A stretch of 64,000 nt of DNA from Bifidobacterium dentium JCM 1195 = DSM 20436. Lineage in GTDB: Bacteria > Actinomycetota > Actinomycetes > Actinomycetales > Bifidobacteriaceae. Each line of letters begins with the position of its first letter. Positions within the stretch are counted from its first letter, which is position 1. A model generated the notes under the pieces. It was not told where the DNA came from. It saw only the letters and a program-made list of their open reading frames with translations, and did not search any database. The stretch is taken from contig NZ_AP012326.1 of the NCBI RefSeq assembly GCF_001042595.1, positions 1,488,001 to 1,552,000 on the forward strand, written 5' to 3'. Below, piece by piece: positions 20,127-29,947 of this stretch. The position numbers were made by a program, and so were the translations under genes.

Positions 20127-23100
20127 TCAGCTCAGCAGATCAAGCAGATCGTCCTTGGTGAGCGAGCCGACGCCGCCCGAAGCGCCACCGTCGGTGAATT
20201 GCCGTGCCAGCCGGCTCTTGTCCCGCTGTAACTTCAGCATGCGCTCCTCAATGGTGTCTTTCGCCACAATCCGGTACACGTTCACGTCCTGTGTCTGCCC
20301 GATGCGGTGTGCGCGGTCAGTGGCTTGGTTCTGTGCAGCCTCATTCCACCAAGGATCGGCATGAATCACCACGGATGCACCGACCAAGTTCAGGCCGGTA
20401 TTGCCGGCTTTGAGCGAGATCAGGAACACGGGCGCATCATCGCCATTGAACTCATCCACCAGCTCCACGCGCTTCCTCTTCGGCGTCTCACCGGTAATCG
20501 CATGGAACGCAACGCCGTGTTCGGCGAGTCGCACGCCAATCAGGTCAAGGAACGACGTGAACTGCGAGAAGATGAGCACCTTCTTGCCCTCATCCATGCA
20601 GTTGGCCACCAAATCGTCGATGGCTTCAAGCTTGGCCGAGCCGTTTTTCGCGTCCGCATACACCAGCCGAGGATCGCAGCAAAGCTCGCGCAGCAACGTG
20701 AATTCCGCAAGAATGCGAATCCTGCTCGTGTTGAAATCGGCATCCCGTGTTTTGGTGAGTGCGGCGCGTAGCCGCTGTTCGTGCGCCGCATACAGTTTGC
20801 GTTGCTCCCCCGCCAGCTTCACGGTCACGACGTTCTCGAACTTGTCGGGCAGATCGGTAAGCACGTCCTTTTTCAACCGTCGTTTGATGAACAGGCCGAC
20901 CAACGCCCGCAACTTGTCAGCCATGACGGACTGTTCCGGACCGGGCGCCAGAATCGGCTGCTCGTACCGTTCGCGGAATCGCGTATAAGTGCCCAGCAGC
21001 CCCGGCATAAGAAAATCGAAGATGCTCCACAGTTCGCTCAGACGGTTCTCGATTGGCGTGCCGGTCAATGCGAAGCGATGCGCGGCGTTCACCTGCTTGA
21101 CCACTTTCGCCACCTTGGTGGCGTGGTTCTTGATGTATTGCGCCTCGTCGAGCACCATGCATGCGAACCTGCAGCCGGCGTATTCGTCGATATCGCGACG
21201 CAACAGATCGTAGGATGTGATGAGTATGTCCGGACCGTCCTCGCTTTCGGAGGATGCCTCGGAAACGGAGGATGACGAGGACTCCGATTTCGCCATTGCC
21301 CGTAGCCGCCGCAGCACGTTGCGGCGTTCCGTCTTGGTGCCGGCCACGACCTCCACGGTAAGATCGGCAGTGAATTTCTCGCATTCCGCGGCCCAGTTGT
21401 AGACGAGCGATGCCGGGCAGACGATGAGCGTCGGGCCATTCCCCTTACGTGCCTCGACAAGGGCAAGCAGTTGCACGGATTTGCCCAGGCCCATCTCATC
21501 GGCGAGAATGCCACCGAATCCCTTGTCCCATAATGTGGAAAGCCAGCGGAATCCCTCCGCCTGATATGGCCGCAGCACGTTGCGCAACGCTTGCGGTACC
21601 TCATAGCGACTCGGATCGATGATCTTCACATCGTTGACATACGAGGTGAAGGATGCGTTTTTGCGTTCATCCGGCACCTGTGCGTCCAGTAGAAACGCCT
21701 GATAGCCCGGAATGGCGATGGTTCCGCCGTCAAGTTGCGTTCCGGTCAGGTCAAGATCCGAGGCAATACGATCGAGTTCACCCAAATCGGCATCCCGCAG
21801 ATCCACGAAGGTGCCGTCGTGCAGCCGATGGTAGCGACGTCTGCGCCGATAACTGTCAAGCAGTGCACCGACCTCGTTCATCGGTACTTCGTCGGCGATC
21901 GGCGAAATCTCGACAAGGTTCGATTCGACCGACAACCCGACCTTGACGCTCGGCTTCGACGGAGACATCAAGCCGTCGAAGGCGGCAGTGGAGAACACCT
22001 GACCCATCGATTTGAGAATCTCCACACCTTCGGTGATCAGCAGCAGAATGGCGTCTTCATCCTCTTCCCTGACACGCGCCGGATCGGTGGCGCTCCATGT
22101 CGGAAACAGCTGACGCGCCACTTGCACAGCGAGCGTCTCACATTCCTGATCGCGCTTGACCAGCGAAGCCTTGGATGTGGAGTCGGGGTTGACGACGCCA
22201 CGCAACTCCTTGGCTGCGGGGACCAGCTGAAATACGAAGTCCCCATATCGTGCCACGACTTCACAGGTCATTCCGTACAGGTCACGGTCCAGATAATATT
22301 CAATCCGGCATTCCGCACCGATCGCATAGGCGACTTCCTGCGGCACATGCAAGCCGATGCCGGCGTCGGCGAGCGCGGGAAGTATGGTGCGTGCGAACAT
22401 GGGCCAGTCCTCTTCGGCGATGAATACGCCGTCCGGATCGCCTACGCATAGTGAGGAGAGCTGGCCGAATGCCGGTTCCATTGCGGCGGAGCAACGGTAG
22501 AGTGCGGTATCTGCGTAGCCATTGGTCTGGGCGCAGATCATATAACGGCTGTGTTGGCCCGTTACCGTGCCCATGATCACCTTGTCGGCGATGATGCGTA
22601 TGCCGCGATCTTCACCGTGACGTTCGTACGATACGTTGAAGCCGAACGCCGGATTTCCTTCGATGATGTTGAGTTCGCCGGCATGGCTCAGTCCGGAGGC
22701 GACCATGATGGACGTGGGCTTGTGTTGCGCCGGCCCTGCGATGTCGTCAGTCTCCATGGCATGCGTGTTCTCCGATGCCTCTCCGTTTGGGAGGGGTAAT
22801 GGCAATGCGTCGTGCAGGTCGAGCAGGTCACAGACCTCCCAATCGGTGAGGAGCAGGTCTCTTTGCACGGTTACGGCATCACCGTAGGAGTATCGGTTTT
22901 GCATCTGTGAGATGGCACGTGTAGCGAGTACTCGGTTGAGCAATGTCAGGACGCTTTGCGAGAACCGGTCGAGCATATCCGGCGTATGGGTGAAGGCCAG
23001 CTTACGCCCATATGATTCATAGGCTCCCGTTCGCATGTTGGATACGAATCTCGAGATGTTTCTCAGAACGTACGAGGTGTTGTCGTGGCCGATGCGCAGG

Positions 23101-23978
23101 CTCAGCGACCAGGTCGTTCCTTCGGTGAGCGTGATCGTCGGTTCAAGATGCACGCTGCCCGGCAGCACGATGGCCGGGCCGTCGTTGTGGGAACCGCCCG
23201 CTTTGCCATGGTGGTCGGGCGCCAGCCATCCTTGTTCTTCGCCCAATCGCTGTTTCGCATTGGCGATGCGTTTAAGCAGGTCGAGCTGGGAGTCCTTGTT
23301 CGACGTATGTCGTTCGGCATCGATTCGCCTCATGTAGTCGGCGATGTATCGTGGGGTGGCATTGCCCGGCTGGTAGCCGTGGAAACGTTCCGGGGTTTGC
23401 ACGAACAGCATGATCATTGCGGCGAGGTGCTTGCACATGCCGGTATAGCGGGATCCGGTTCCAGCGGAACGTCCGTCGGCGCTTCGACGGGATCTCCGGC
23501 CGAAGCCGTGTGGGCTTTGGTAGGCGTCGGCATCATCGTTGCCGTCGTCCACGTGACCGAATGCGGGTTCCCTGCCGAAATCGTCGTAATCGGCATCCTC
23601 GTAATCGTAGATTTCGTCGTCATCGGAGAAACTACGATAGCCGAAGCTGTCGCGGTATCCTCTGTCGTGAGCGGAATCGGCGCCTGCGAAGGCAGGGCAG
23701 CTGCAGTAGCGTGCGAGCAGCAGCTGGTCGCCCATATCGACGGTGGCTTGCACCGTGTAGTTGCTGGAAGGCGAAGTGGTGCCGCGTACGGAGGCGCTCA
23801 GTGTGATACGGTCCGCTTCAGGATCGTTCAGACAGTACAGATCCCGCATCTTGGCGCGCCATTGGTTGGTGATGCCGCGGGCACGCTGAAGCACCGCCGT
23901 GTTGCATTCGCTATGCAGTTCGTCGGAAAGCCACGTGAGTTCGCCTGGCACTTTTCGCCTTTCGCCTCGCTCTGCCAT
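20127..23978 (-). CDS. SNF2/SWI2-family helicase with N-terminal split SWIM zinc finger
   Basis: A 1283-aa ATP-dependent DNA translocase of the SNF2/RapA type. The helicase core lies in the last 480 residues: ADEMGLGKS (Walker A), VLDEAQYIKN (box II), LTGTPIEN (box III), then LIFSQFTSFLDLIG, AGNTGLNLVGA and DRAHRIGQ in the second lobe. The N-terminus has a SWIM-type CxC (Cys92, Cys94) and CxH (Cys182, His184), separated by about 87 residues rich in Asp, Tyr, Ser and Arg. A SNF2-associated region precedes the motor. ATG 23978 begins 22 bases after pepC. A role in transcription recycling or repair is inference. Confidence 0.92.
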   Translation of the reverse strand: MAERGERRKVPGELTWLSDELHSECNTAVLQRARGITNQWRAKMRDLYCLNDPEADRITLSASVRGTTSPSSNYTVQATVDMGDQLLLARYCSCPAFAGADSAHDRGYRDSFGYRSFSDDDEIYDYEDADYDDFGREPAFGHVDDGNDDADAYQSPHGFGRRSRRSADGRSAGTGSRYTGMCKHLAAMIMLFVQTPERFHGYQPGNATPRYIADYMRRIDAERHTSNKDSQLDLLKRIANAKQRLGEEQGWLAPDHHGKAGGSHNDGPAIVLPGSVHLEPTITLTEGTTWSLSLRIGHDNTSYVLRNISRFVSNMRTGAYESYGRKLAFTHTPDMLDRFSQSVLTLLNRVLATRAISQMQNRYSYGDAVTVQRDLLLTDWEVCDLLDLHDALPLPLPNGEASENTHAMETDDIAGPAQHKPTSIMVASGLSHAGELNIIEGNPAFGFNVSYERHGEDRGIRIIADKVIMGTVTGQHSRYMICAQTNGYADTALYRCSAAMEPAFGQLSSLCVGDPDGVFIAEEDWPMFARTILPALADAGIGLHVPQEVAYAIGAECRIEYYLDRDLYGMTCEVVARYGDFVFQLVPAAKELRGVVNPDSTSKASLVKRDQECETLAVQVARQLFPTWSATDPARVREEDEDAILLLITEGVEILKSMGQVFSTAAFDGLMSPSKPSVKVGLSVESNLVEISPIADEVPMNEVGALLDSYRRRRRYHRLHDGTFVDLRDADLGELDRIASDLDLTGTQLDGGTIAIPGYQAFLLDAQVPDERKNASFTSYVNDVKIIDPSRYEVPQALRNVLRPYQAEGFRWLSTLWDKGFGGILADEMGLGKSVQLLALVEARKGNGPTLIVCPASLVYNWAAECEKFTADLTVEVVAGTKTERRNVLRRLRAMAKSESSSSSVSEASSESEDGPDILITSYDLLRRDIDEYAGCRFACMVLDEAQYIKNHATKVAKVVKQVNAAHRFALTGTPIENRLSELWSIFDFLMPGLLGTYTRFRERYEQPILAPGPEQSVMADKLRALVGLFIKRRLKKDVLTDLPDKFENVVTVKLAGEQRKLYAAHEQRLRAALTKTRDADFNTSRIRILAEFTLLRELCCDPRLVYADAKNGSAKLEAIDDLVANCMDEGKKVLIFSQFTSFLDLIGVRLAEHGVAFHAITGETPKRKRVELVDEFNGDDAPVFLISLKAGNTGLNLVGASVVIHADPWWNEAAQNQATDRAHRIGQTQDVNVYRIVAKDTIEERMLKLQRDKSRLARQFTDGGASGGVGSLTKDDLLDLLS

Positions 23979-24000
23979 TATGTTGTCGACGGTGCCGCCG

Positions 24001-25437
24001 TTATCTGGAGCGCTTGGTCAGCGGCTCCCATGGGTCAAGTTCCACCGGCTCCGCGGTAAGCAGCGAACGGGTGGCTTCATCGAGGTATTCCTTGCGGATG
24101 ATGATCTCAGTCACATAGCGGTCGAACCATGCGTCGGACGCCACGTAGTATCCGTCGTCGCCGTTGTCTTTGCCCCAGCTGTTTTCGACCTTCCAACGGT
24201 TCGGTCTGCCGTCGCCGTCAAGGTTCACGCCGGTGAAGGTCATGGCGTGGTTGCTCGGAGAATCGCCGTATTCAAGGCCTTGCGCCTTATCGAAGGTGAA
24301 TTCGGTGCCGAACAGTTGGTCCACGCGCACACTGTCGCGGTCGAAGTATCCCGCGGAACGCAGGGAGAACTGCGTGCAGTCGCAGGCGAACCAGATCGGA
24401 TGCCCGGCGCTGATCTGATCGATGGCCGCCTTCTTGAACGCGTCGAGCGGCACGTTGATGAATTCCATGTCACCCGCCTCAGCGACGTTCGCGGTGAAAC
24501 GGATGCGGTAGCGCGTATTGAATGAGCGGGATTCCATCGGAACGTTGCATAGGGTGACCAGGTCGTTCACGTCGAGCGGCACGTACTTCCTATAGAATTC
24601 GATCGGAGTGATGCCGAATTCGCGAATCTGCCTGCGCTCGTCCTTGCCGGATTTCGGTTTGTCAGCCTTCTTGTCGGAACCTATCCCGTCGGAACCGGCG
24701 TCCTTCTTATCGTCGTCACTGGTGCGCACCAGAAAATCGAATGTCTCCGGCGGCTCGCCCAACGCAATCGCGCACATGCGGTATACGGTCGACATGTCCT
24801 CGTTTTTCAGCGTACGAAGCTCGTCGATCGGCGTACCGGCCGCATGCCTATCACGCAGATCGGCCGCGAACTCACGTAGTTTGGAGTTGAGATACTGTTT
24901 GAAGGCGTCGGAATCCTTGGAATTCGCGGACTCCGGGTATGCGTTCTTCGGAACGAGCCCGTACTTGTTCACCAAGGCGGCGAACATTTGCCACCAGCCG
25001 CCATCATCGGCCGGACCATCGTTGATCTCCTGAAAGATACGGCTATCGGTCGGCTCATCGAGTGTGGCGAGCACGTTTTCCAGATACGTGTTGGATTTCT
25101 CCATCGCATCCCAGAAGAACAGGTATGTTTCCGAGAATTCGAAGTCGTCGAGGTTCCACGTATGCATGAGCTCGTAGCGCAGCGTGTTGAGCGAGGCGAA
25201 CATCCAGCAACGGCCGGAACGACGCTGGTTGGTGATTGACCCCTGTTTCAGCTCGATGGAAAAGTCACGCGGCAGCGAGCGCTGTCCCTTGTAGTCGGTG
25301 GCCGCTTCGAGTACGCCGGCGGAGACGGCCGCATTGGCGGCCACGAGGTTGGCCCGATCGGAGTTGAAGTCTTTGGCGTACCGTTTGAGCAGTTGTCTGT
25401 CGATTGCCTTTTCGTTGGTGTCATTGGATTCGATCAT
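24001..25437 (-). CDS. pepC: Aminopeptidase C (bleomycin hydrolase family, C1B)
   Basis: Cytoplasmic cysteine aminopeptidase that trims peptides. The papain-like triad is present: Cys in RRSGRCWMFASLN, His in SNHAMTFTGV and Asn in KVENSWGKDNG. The protein is about 478 aa from ATG 25437, somewhat longer than the usual 440-450. The excess is a Lys/Asp/Gly/Ser-rich insertion of about 30 residues before the QIREFGITP segment. The frame extends to 25563, but the extra N-terminus is unlike the family. No clear ribosome binding site precedes ATG 25437. It is followed closely by the SNF2 gene. Confidence 0.93.
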   Translation of the reverse strand: MIESNDTNEKAIDRQLLKRYAKDFNSDRANLVAANAAVSAGVLEAATDYKGQRSLPRDFSIELKQGSITNQRRSGRCWMFASLNTLRYELMHTWNLDDFEFSETYLFFWDAMEKSNTYLENVLATLDEPTDSRIFQEINDGPADDGGWWQMFAALVNKYGLVPKNAYPESANSKDSDAFKQYLNSKLREFAADLRDRHAAGTPIDELRTLKNEDMSTVYRMCAIALGEPPETFDFLVRTSDDDKKDAGSDGIGSDKKADKPKSGKDERRQIREFGITPIEFYRKYVPLDVNDLVTLCNVPMESRSFNTRYRIRFTANVAEAGDMEFINVPLDAFKKAAIDQISAGHPIWFACDCTQFSLRSAGYFDRDSVRVDQLFGTEFTFDKAQGLEYGDSPSNHAMTFTGVNLDGDGRPNRWKVENSWGKDNGDDGYYVASDAWFDRYVTEIIIRKEYLDEATRSLLTAEPVELDPWEPLTKRSR

Positions 25438-25599
25438 GCCGTTGATTGTCGTCGTATGCCCCGACTTGCGGCGGGCGGCGGCCACATGAATGTGACCTTC
25501 GCACCTGTAGTCGTCGGAGGAGCTCAGGATTCTCCGCTGGTAGGCAGTCGCGGAACGTGCCACGGAATTTCAGGTCATGCCAGACTGCGGGGTCTGCGG

Positions 25600-26364
25600 T
25601 CATCGATTTTCGCTTTCGATTCGTTCGATGGCGCATTCCAGATCGCGCAATCTGCAGCGTAGCTCTGATTCCACGTCGACGCCATTGCGCTGGGCGTCAC
25701 GCAGTATCGCGATGATCCGGTCGGCGTACTGGTGGTCGTGGCCGGTATCGGACGGCTGCGACTCGACGGTGTATGCCTGTTCGAGTTGGGTCCGGTTCGC
25801 TGATTTGGCGACGCGTGAAACGACTTTGGCGGCTCTTGGCAGTGCGCCTTGGGCGTGTGAGATACCTTCGAGCACCGACTTGCGTTGCTTCTCCTTCTGT
25901 TTCATCCTCTCCCATAATTGCAGCGTCTCTTCAGCGGACTTCGGAGCATCCGATTCCGTTGCAACCGCATCATCGGGCATGAATACGTGCGGATGGCGGG
26001 TGATGAGCTTGTCGACCAAGCGGTCGCATACCTCATCGATGCCGAATGGATCGGTCTCGTCATGCGCGCACACCTGTGCCTGGAACACGGATTGCAGGAG
26101 CATATCGCCCAGTTCCTCGCGCATGTTCTCGCGGTCGTCGGTTTCGACCGCGTCGATGTACTCATAGGTTTCCTCGAGCAGAGGTTTGAGCAGGGATCGG
26201 TTCGTCTGCGAACCGTCCCACGGGCAGCCGCCCGGCTCGTGCAGTATTCGCACCACGGCCTTGACACGATCCAAGGCGGAGACCGCTTCGATTACCGGAT
26301 TCAGCTTTGAGCAATACTCGAATCCTTCGGGAAGTTCGTACGCGTCACATGCAGCTTGAGTCAT
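25600..26364 (-). CDS. mazG: MazG nucleoside triphosphate pyrophosphohydrolase
   Basis: Hydrolyses (d)NTPs to NMP and PPi, as a house-cleaning or stringent-response modulating enzyme. The MazG signature is complete: CPWDGSQT, LLEETYEYIDA and REELGDMLLQ, supplying the Mg-binding Glu/Asp set. The single MazG domain occupies the first 140 residues. The remaining 110 residues are charged and helical, ending with a Glu/Arg-rich coiled stretch. The start is uncertain: ATG 26364 is chosen, with an upstream ATG at 26436 possible; neither has a good ribosome binding site. The HNH nuclease gene diverges from it. Confidence 0.88.
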   Translation of the reverse strand: MTQAACDAYELPEGFEYCSKLNPVIEAVSALDRVKAVVRILHEPGGCPWDGSQTNRSLLKPLLEETYEYIDAVETDDRENMREELGDMLLQSVFQAQVCAHDETDPFGIDEVCDRLVDKLITRHPHVFMPDDAVATESDAPKSAEETLQLWERMKQKEKQRKSVLEGISHAQGALPRAAKVVSRVAKSANRTQLEQAYTVESQPSDTGHDHQYADRIIAILRDAQRNGVDVESELRCRLRDLECAIERIESENR

Positions 26365-26489
26365 AACGCCGATTCTTGCCGCACGTCCCGACCGAATCAT
26401 CACTGCCGCCGCTTTCATGCCGATGCGTGCCTTCATGCGGAATCAGTCTACGATGACTTCAGGGAACATGAGATGAGAAAGAGGAACCC

Positions 26490-27488
26490 GTGCGTTACCA
26501 CAATGCAGTAATACGTCGTCTGATTGCCGTGAGCATGGCTTGTCTGCTGTCGATCGGCTTCGCCGCAGGCTATCATGCCGACTACTCCATGGCCGCAGAG
26601 GCTACCGATGATACCGGCGCCGGCGAGCTCGCCACCGATGTACTTGACACACTTACCGTCAAGGGTCGTGCGCCGAAGACCGGGTACAAGCGGGCACAGT
26701 TCGGTGAAGCCTGGAAGGATGTCGACCATAACGGATGCGATACACGCAATGACATTCTTAACCGTGATTTGACGAAAGTAAAGCATAAATCGCATACGCA
26801 GGATTGCGTGGTCAAATCCGGCAAGCTGCAGGACCCGTATACCGGTAAGGAAATCAAGTTTAAGAAAGGCGCGAAAACCTCTACCGCCGTGCAAATCGAC
26901 CATGTGGTTTCCTTAAGCAACGCCTGGCAGAAGGGCGCACAGAAGCTTAGTAAGAGCAAGCGAACCGAACTCGCCAACGACCCGTATAATCTGCTAGCTG
27001 TAGACGGATCCGCCAATCAGAAAAAATCCGATGGTGATGCGGCTACGTGGCTGCCCTCCAACACAAGCTTCCGCTGCGAGTACGTGGCACGCCAGATCGG
27101 CGTGAAGCATAAGTATTCATTGTGGGTCACTCAGGCGGAGAAGGAAGCGATGAATAAGGTGCTGGGCTCCTGTCCGACGCAGGCCGTTCCCGACTATACC
27201 GGCACGAACACCGGCGAACAGCCTCAGACCGCAACCGCCGAACCGACTCAGGAACCTTCCTCCGAGCCTACTCAAACCGAGCAGCCCTCCACCGAGCAGA
27301 CGGAGCAGTCTCAGACGCAAACCGAACAACCCGCTCCGGCTCCTCAAGTACAGCAAAACGACAGTTCCGATGTCTACTACCAGAATTGCTCCGCCGCGCG
27401 TGCCGCCGGGGCGGCACCGATCTATCAAGGTCAGCCGGGCTATCGTTCCGCATTGGACCGTGACCATGATGGGGTTGCCTGCGAATAG
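26490..27488 (+). CDS. Secreted HNH-type nuclease (DUF1524) with C-terminal Excalibur domain
   Basis: A predicted extracellular nuclease of 332 aa. A signal peptide (about residues 1-36, ending near SMAAEA) precedes a DUF1524/GmrSD-type HNH core with VDHNGCDTRNDI, VQIDHVVSLSNAW (metal-binding Asp-His), NLLAVDGSANQKKSDGDAATW and FRCEYVARQIGVK. A Pro/Thr/Gln/Glu-rich linker (about 222-287) leads to an Excalibur calcium-binding motif (YYQNCSAARAAG, LDRDHDGVACE). The start is GTG 26490 with AAAGAGGA upstream. This domain combination is typical of secreted actinobacterial nucleases that scavenge or destroy external DNA. Confidence 0.9.
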   Translation: MRYHNAVIRRLIAVSMACLLSIGFAAGYHADYSMAAEATDDTGAGELATDVLDTLTVKGRAPKTGYKRAQFGEAWKDVDHNGCDTRNDILNRDLTKVKHKSHTQDCVVKSGKLQDPYTGKEIKFKKGAKTSTAVQIDHVVSLSNAWQKGAQKLSKSKRTELANDPYNLLAVDGSANQKKSDGDAATWLPSNTSFRCEYVARQIGVKHKYSLWVTQAEKEAMNKVLGSCPTQAVPDYTGTNTGEQPQTATAEPTQEPSSEPTQTEQPSTEQTEQSQTQTEQPAPAPQVQQNDSSDVYYQNCSAARAAGAAPIYQGQPGYRSALDRDHDGVACE

Positions 27489-27508
27489 CGAACAACCGAT
27501 TCACTCGT

Positions 27509-27550
27509 AAGTGATGCCGGACGGAAGTTGGACTCCGTCCGGCATCACTT
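27509..27550. terminator. Bidirectional terminator between nuclease and channel genes
   Basis: A 17-bp perfect stem (27509-27525 with 27534-27550) has an 8-base loop. It lies between convergent genes, two bases from the channel stop, and has AA/TT at its ends. Confidence 0.9.
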
Positions 27551-27551
27551 G

Positions 27552-28298
27552 TTATCGCCTGTCATCTGCTGTTGGGGATTCGCGCAGTTTCGCGATATCG
27601 TCACGCAGTCGGTTGACGGCGTCGGTCAGTTCGGCGACGTTGCTGCTCAGCCGCGTGGTTTCCGATTCCGTCTCATTGGCACGCTTATCGGCTTCATCGC
27701 TCACCCGGTCGACGATCCATGACGCGAGCGTTGCGGTGATGACGCTGATCAGGGCGATGCCGGCGATCATAAGACCCACGGCGATGCACTTGCCTTGCCA
27801 TGTCACCGGAGACATGTCGCCATAGCCGACCGTCGTGGTGGTGACGAACGCCCACCATATGGCCTTGCCGAAATCGGTGATGGTAGTGCCCGGAGCATTA
27901 CGTTCCACATCCAATTCCGCAAGCGAACCGACGTAGATCAGCAATACCACGCTGGAACATACGTAGAGTGTGATGCGACCACGTACCGCCATGCCGCTGG
28001 TGCGATTGAGCACATTCAACACAGCCACCAGTCGCAGCAGTCTCAGCGGTCTGAAAATCGGCAGCATGATCGAGACGAGCAACAGCAGGTTGTTCTTGAA
28101 CCAGGTCTTCCTATCGTGCGCCAGCGAAATCGAAACGACGTAGTCGACGATGAACACGATCCAGATGACGTTGATCGTGGTTTCGCACAGGGAGACATGC
28201 GTCCGTGCCAGCACCTCCCATGAATACGCGAGCAGGAACACCAATGCCAGTACGGTCAGCGGCCATTCGGTCATTCGTTGCCATTTGTTCAACGTCAC
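27552..28298 (-). CDS. Voltage-gated-like potassium channel subunit
   Basis: A 248-aa ion channel with a six-segment layout. Segments begin at about residue 10. An S4-like helix RPLRLLRLVAVL has three spaced arginines. The pore loop carries the K+ selectivity filter TTVGYGD near residue 160, followed by the inner helix. The C-terminal 50 residues form a heptad-like coiled coil (LSSNVAELTDAVNRLRDDIAKL) that probably tetramerises. The start is GTG 28298, with TTG 28292 an alternative better spaced from GGGAG. Confidence 0.92.
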   Translation of the reverse strand: MTLNKWQRMTEWPLTVLALVFLLAYSWEVLARTHVSLCETTINVIWIVFIVDYVVSISLAHDRKTWFKNNLLLLVSIMLPIFRPLRLLRLVAVLNVLNRTSGMAVRGRITLYVCSSVVLLIYVGSLAELDVERNAPGTTITDFGKAIWWAFVTTTTVGYGDMSPVTWQGKCIAVGLMIAGIALISVITATLASWIVDRVSDEADKRANETESETTRLSSNVAELTDAVNRLRDDIAKLRESPTADDRR

Positions 28299-28381
28299 AG
28301 CTCCCGCCTTTCCTCCCTAATGCCATCATACGGGCATTCTTTCGGCGTCGAGCCCGGCCTGAGCCTTACGCATGGCTGGCA

Positions 28382-29767
28382 TCATTCATCGACGAGGGCG
28401 ATCTTCCGGCTTTCGGCCTTTCGGCCACGCAACTCAGGCAGAAGAATCACAGCCAATACGACGGCAAGGACCGCAGTGAGCAGGTCGGCGAAGGCCTGCG
28501 CGGCAATGACCCCATGATATCCGGCGAGTCCGCTGCCTGCGAACAAGGTGATGGCGAGCATCACGCCCTGACGGCTGACGGACAGTAGCAGTGCGCCCAG
28601 AGCCTTGCCCGCGGATTGGAACGTACAGGTGGTCACGAGCACCACCGACACGCATACGGTGCTCAGCAGCTGCACACGTAGCATGCCGGTGCCGAGATCG
28701 ACGATGCCGGTGTCGGTGCTGAAGAATCCCATCAACGGGCGAGCGCAGGCGATCAGCACCGCGGTCATGACCAATGCGAGCATGCCGAGGAACGAGTATG
28801 CGAATTTCAGCAATGCCTTCAACCGACTCATGTTTCCGGCACCATAGTTATAGCCGATGAGCGGCTGGCCGCCGAAGGCGAACGCCACGAGAATCATCAC
28901 GGCGATCATCACGATCTTCAATGCGATGCCCATGGCCGCCACCGCATCGTTGCCGTATGGCAGCAGGAAGAGGTTGACCATGACAATGCCAAGGCTTTGC
29001 ATGAGATTGGTAACGGATGCCGGAATGCCGATGGCGAAGATGCCGCTTGCCTCCTGCCTGCTGATATCGAGATGTCCGCTTCGGAACATGAGCCGTGGAT
29101 CGATGGATAGGTTGCGGCTGCGTTTGAGCAGGAACCACACGAAGTAGAGGTCGGTGCAGATGTTGGCGATGACGGTCGCGCCTGCGGAACCGGCCGCGCC
29201 CCAGCCGAACACGTGGATGAACAGCGGGTTCAGGCAGATGTTGATGGCGGTTCCGGCGATCGAACCGACCGCGGAGGGGCCTGCGAAGCCTTCGGTGCGC
29301 AGTAGATTGCTTGGCGTCATCGACACGATGATGAACGGCGATCCGAGAATGATCAGCGAATAGAACTGCGAGGCATACCGCCATGTGGAATCGTCGGCCC
29401 CAAGCATCGTGAGGATCGGATCGTGGAACGTCAGGCCCAATATGATGACGATGATGCCGGTGAGCACGGCTCCCCAAAAGCAGAACACGCTCAGTCGCCG
29501 GCCGTCATCGAAACGACCTTTGCCGTAGAGGCGCGAGATTACGGAGCTTCCGCCGAGTCCGAAGATGTCGCCAAGCGCAATCATCACGGTGAATACCGGT
29601 GTCGCGATGGACACGCCGGCCACCATGTCGGTGTTGCCGGTGTGCGCGATGAAGTAGGTGTCCACGGTGTTGTAGACGAGGGTGACCATCATGCTCAGCA
29701 CGACGGGTATGGCCAAGGTCATGTATGCGCGCGGAATCGGCGCCTTCTCAAACAGTTCGTTATCCAT
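28382..29767 (-). CDS. MATE family efflux transporter
   Basis: A 12-helix Na+- or H+-coupled exporter of the MATE family, 461 aa. The first helix region has the family pattern IPVVLSMMVTLVYNTVDTYFIA, followed by GLGGSSVISRLYGKG, which matches the MATE signature after helix 2. The second half repeats the fold (PASVTNLMQSLG, QPLIGYNYGAG). The frame is open up to a TTG at 29809; ATG 29767 (MDNELFEKAP) fits family N-termini better. Substrate unknown. No regulator is adjacent. Confidence 0.92.
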   Translation of the reverse strand: MDNELFEKAPIPRAYMTLAIPVVLSMMVTLVYNTVDTYFIAHTGNTDMVAGVSIATPVFTVMIALGDIFGLGGSSVISRLYGKGRFDDGRRLSVFCFWGAVLTGIIVIILGLTFHDPILTMLGADDSTWRYASQFYSLIILGSPFIIVSMTPSNLLRTEGFAGPSAVGSIAGTAINICLNPLFIHVFGWGAAGSAGATVIANICTDLYFVWFLLKRSRNLSIDPRLMFRSGHLDISRQEASGIFAIGIPASVTNLMQSLGIVMVNLFLLPYGNDAVAAMGIALKIVMIAVMILVAFAFGGQPLIGYNYGAGNMSRLKALLKFAYSFLGMLALVMTAVLIACARPLMGFFSTDTGIVDLGTGMLRVQLLSTVCVSVVLVTTCTFQSAGKALGALLLSVSRQGVMLAITLFAGSGLAGYHGVIAAQAFADLLTAVLAVVLAVILLPELRGRKAESRKIALVDE

Positions 29768-29947
29768 ATCAGGTGTAGAGGGTACAACCCTAAGCGGGAC
29801 ATTCGTCAATCGACGAGACGAAATCGTCCACGGAGCGAGTCAGGGATACATCAGGGAATTCCTCAATCCGCGGCGACATGGGTTATCAGGATTGTCCGTA
29901 TGGATCTTTTGGGTAATATTCTATGGCTGATTTCCAGCGGCGAATCC

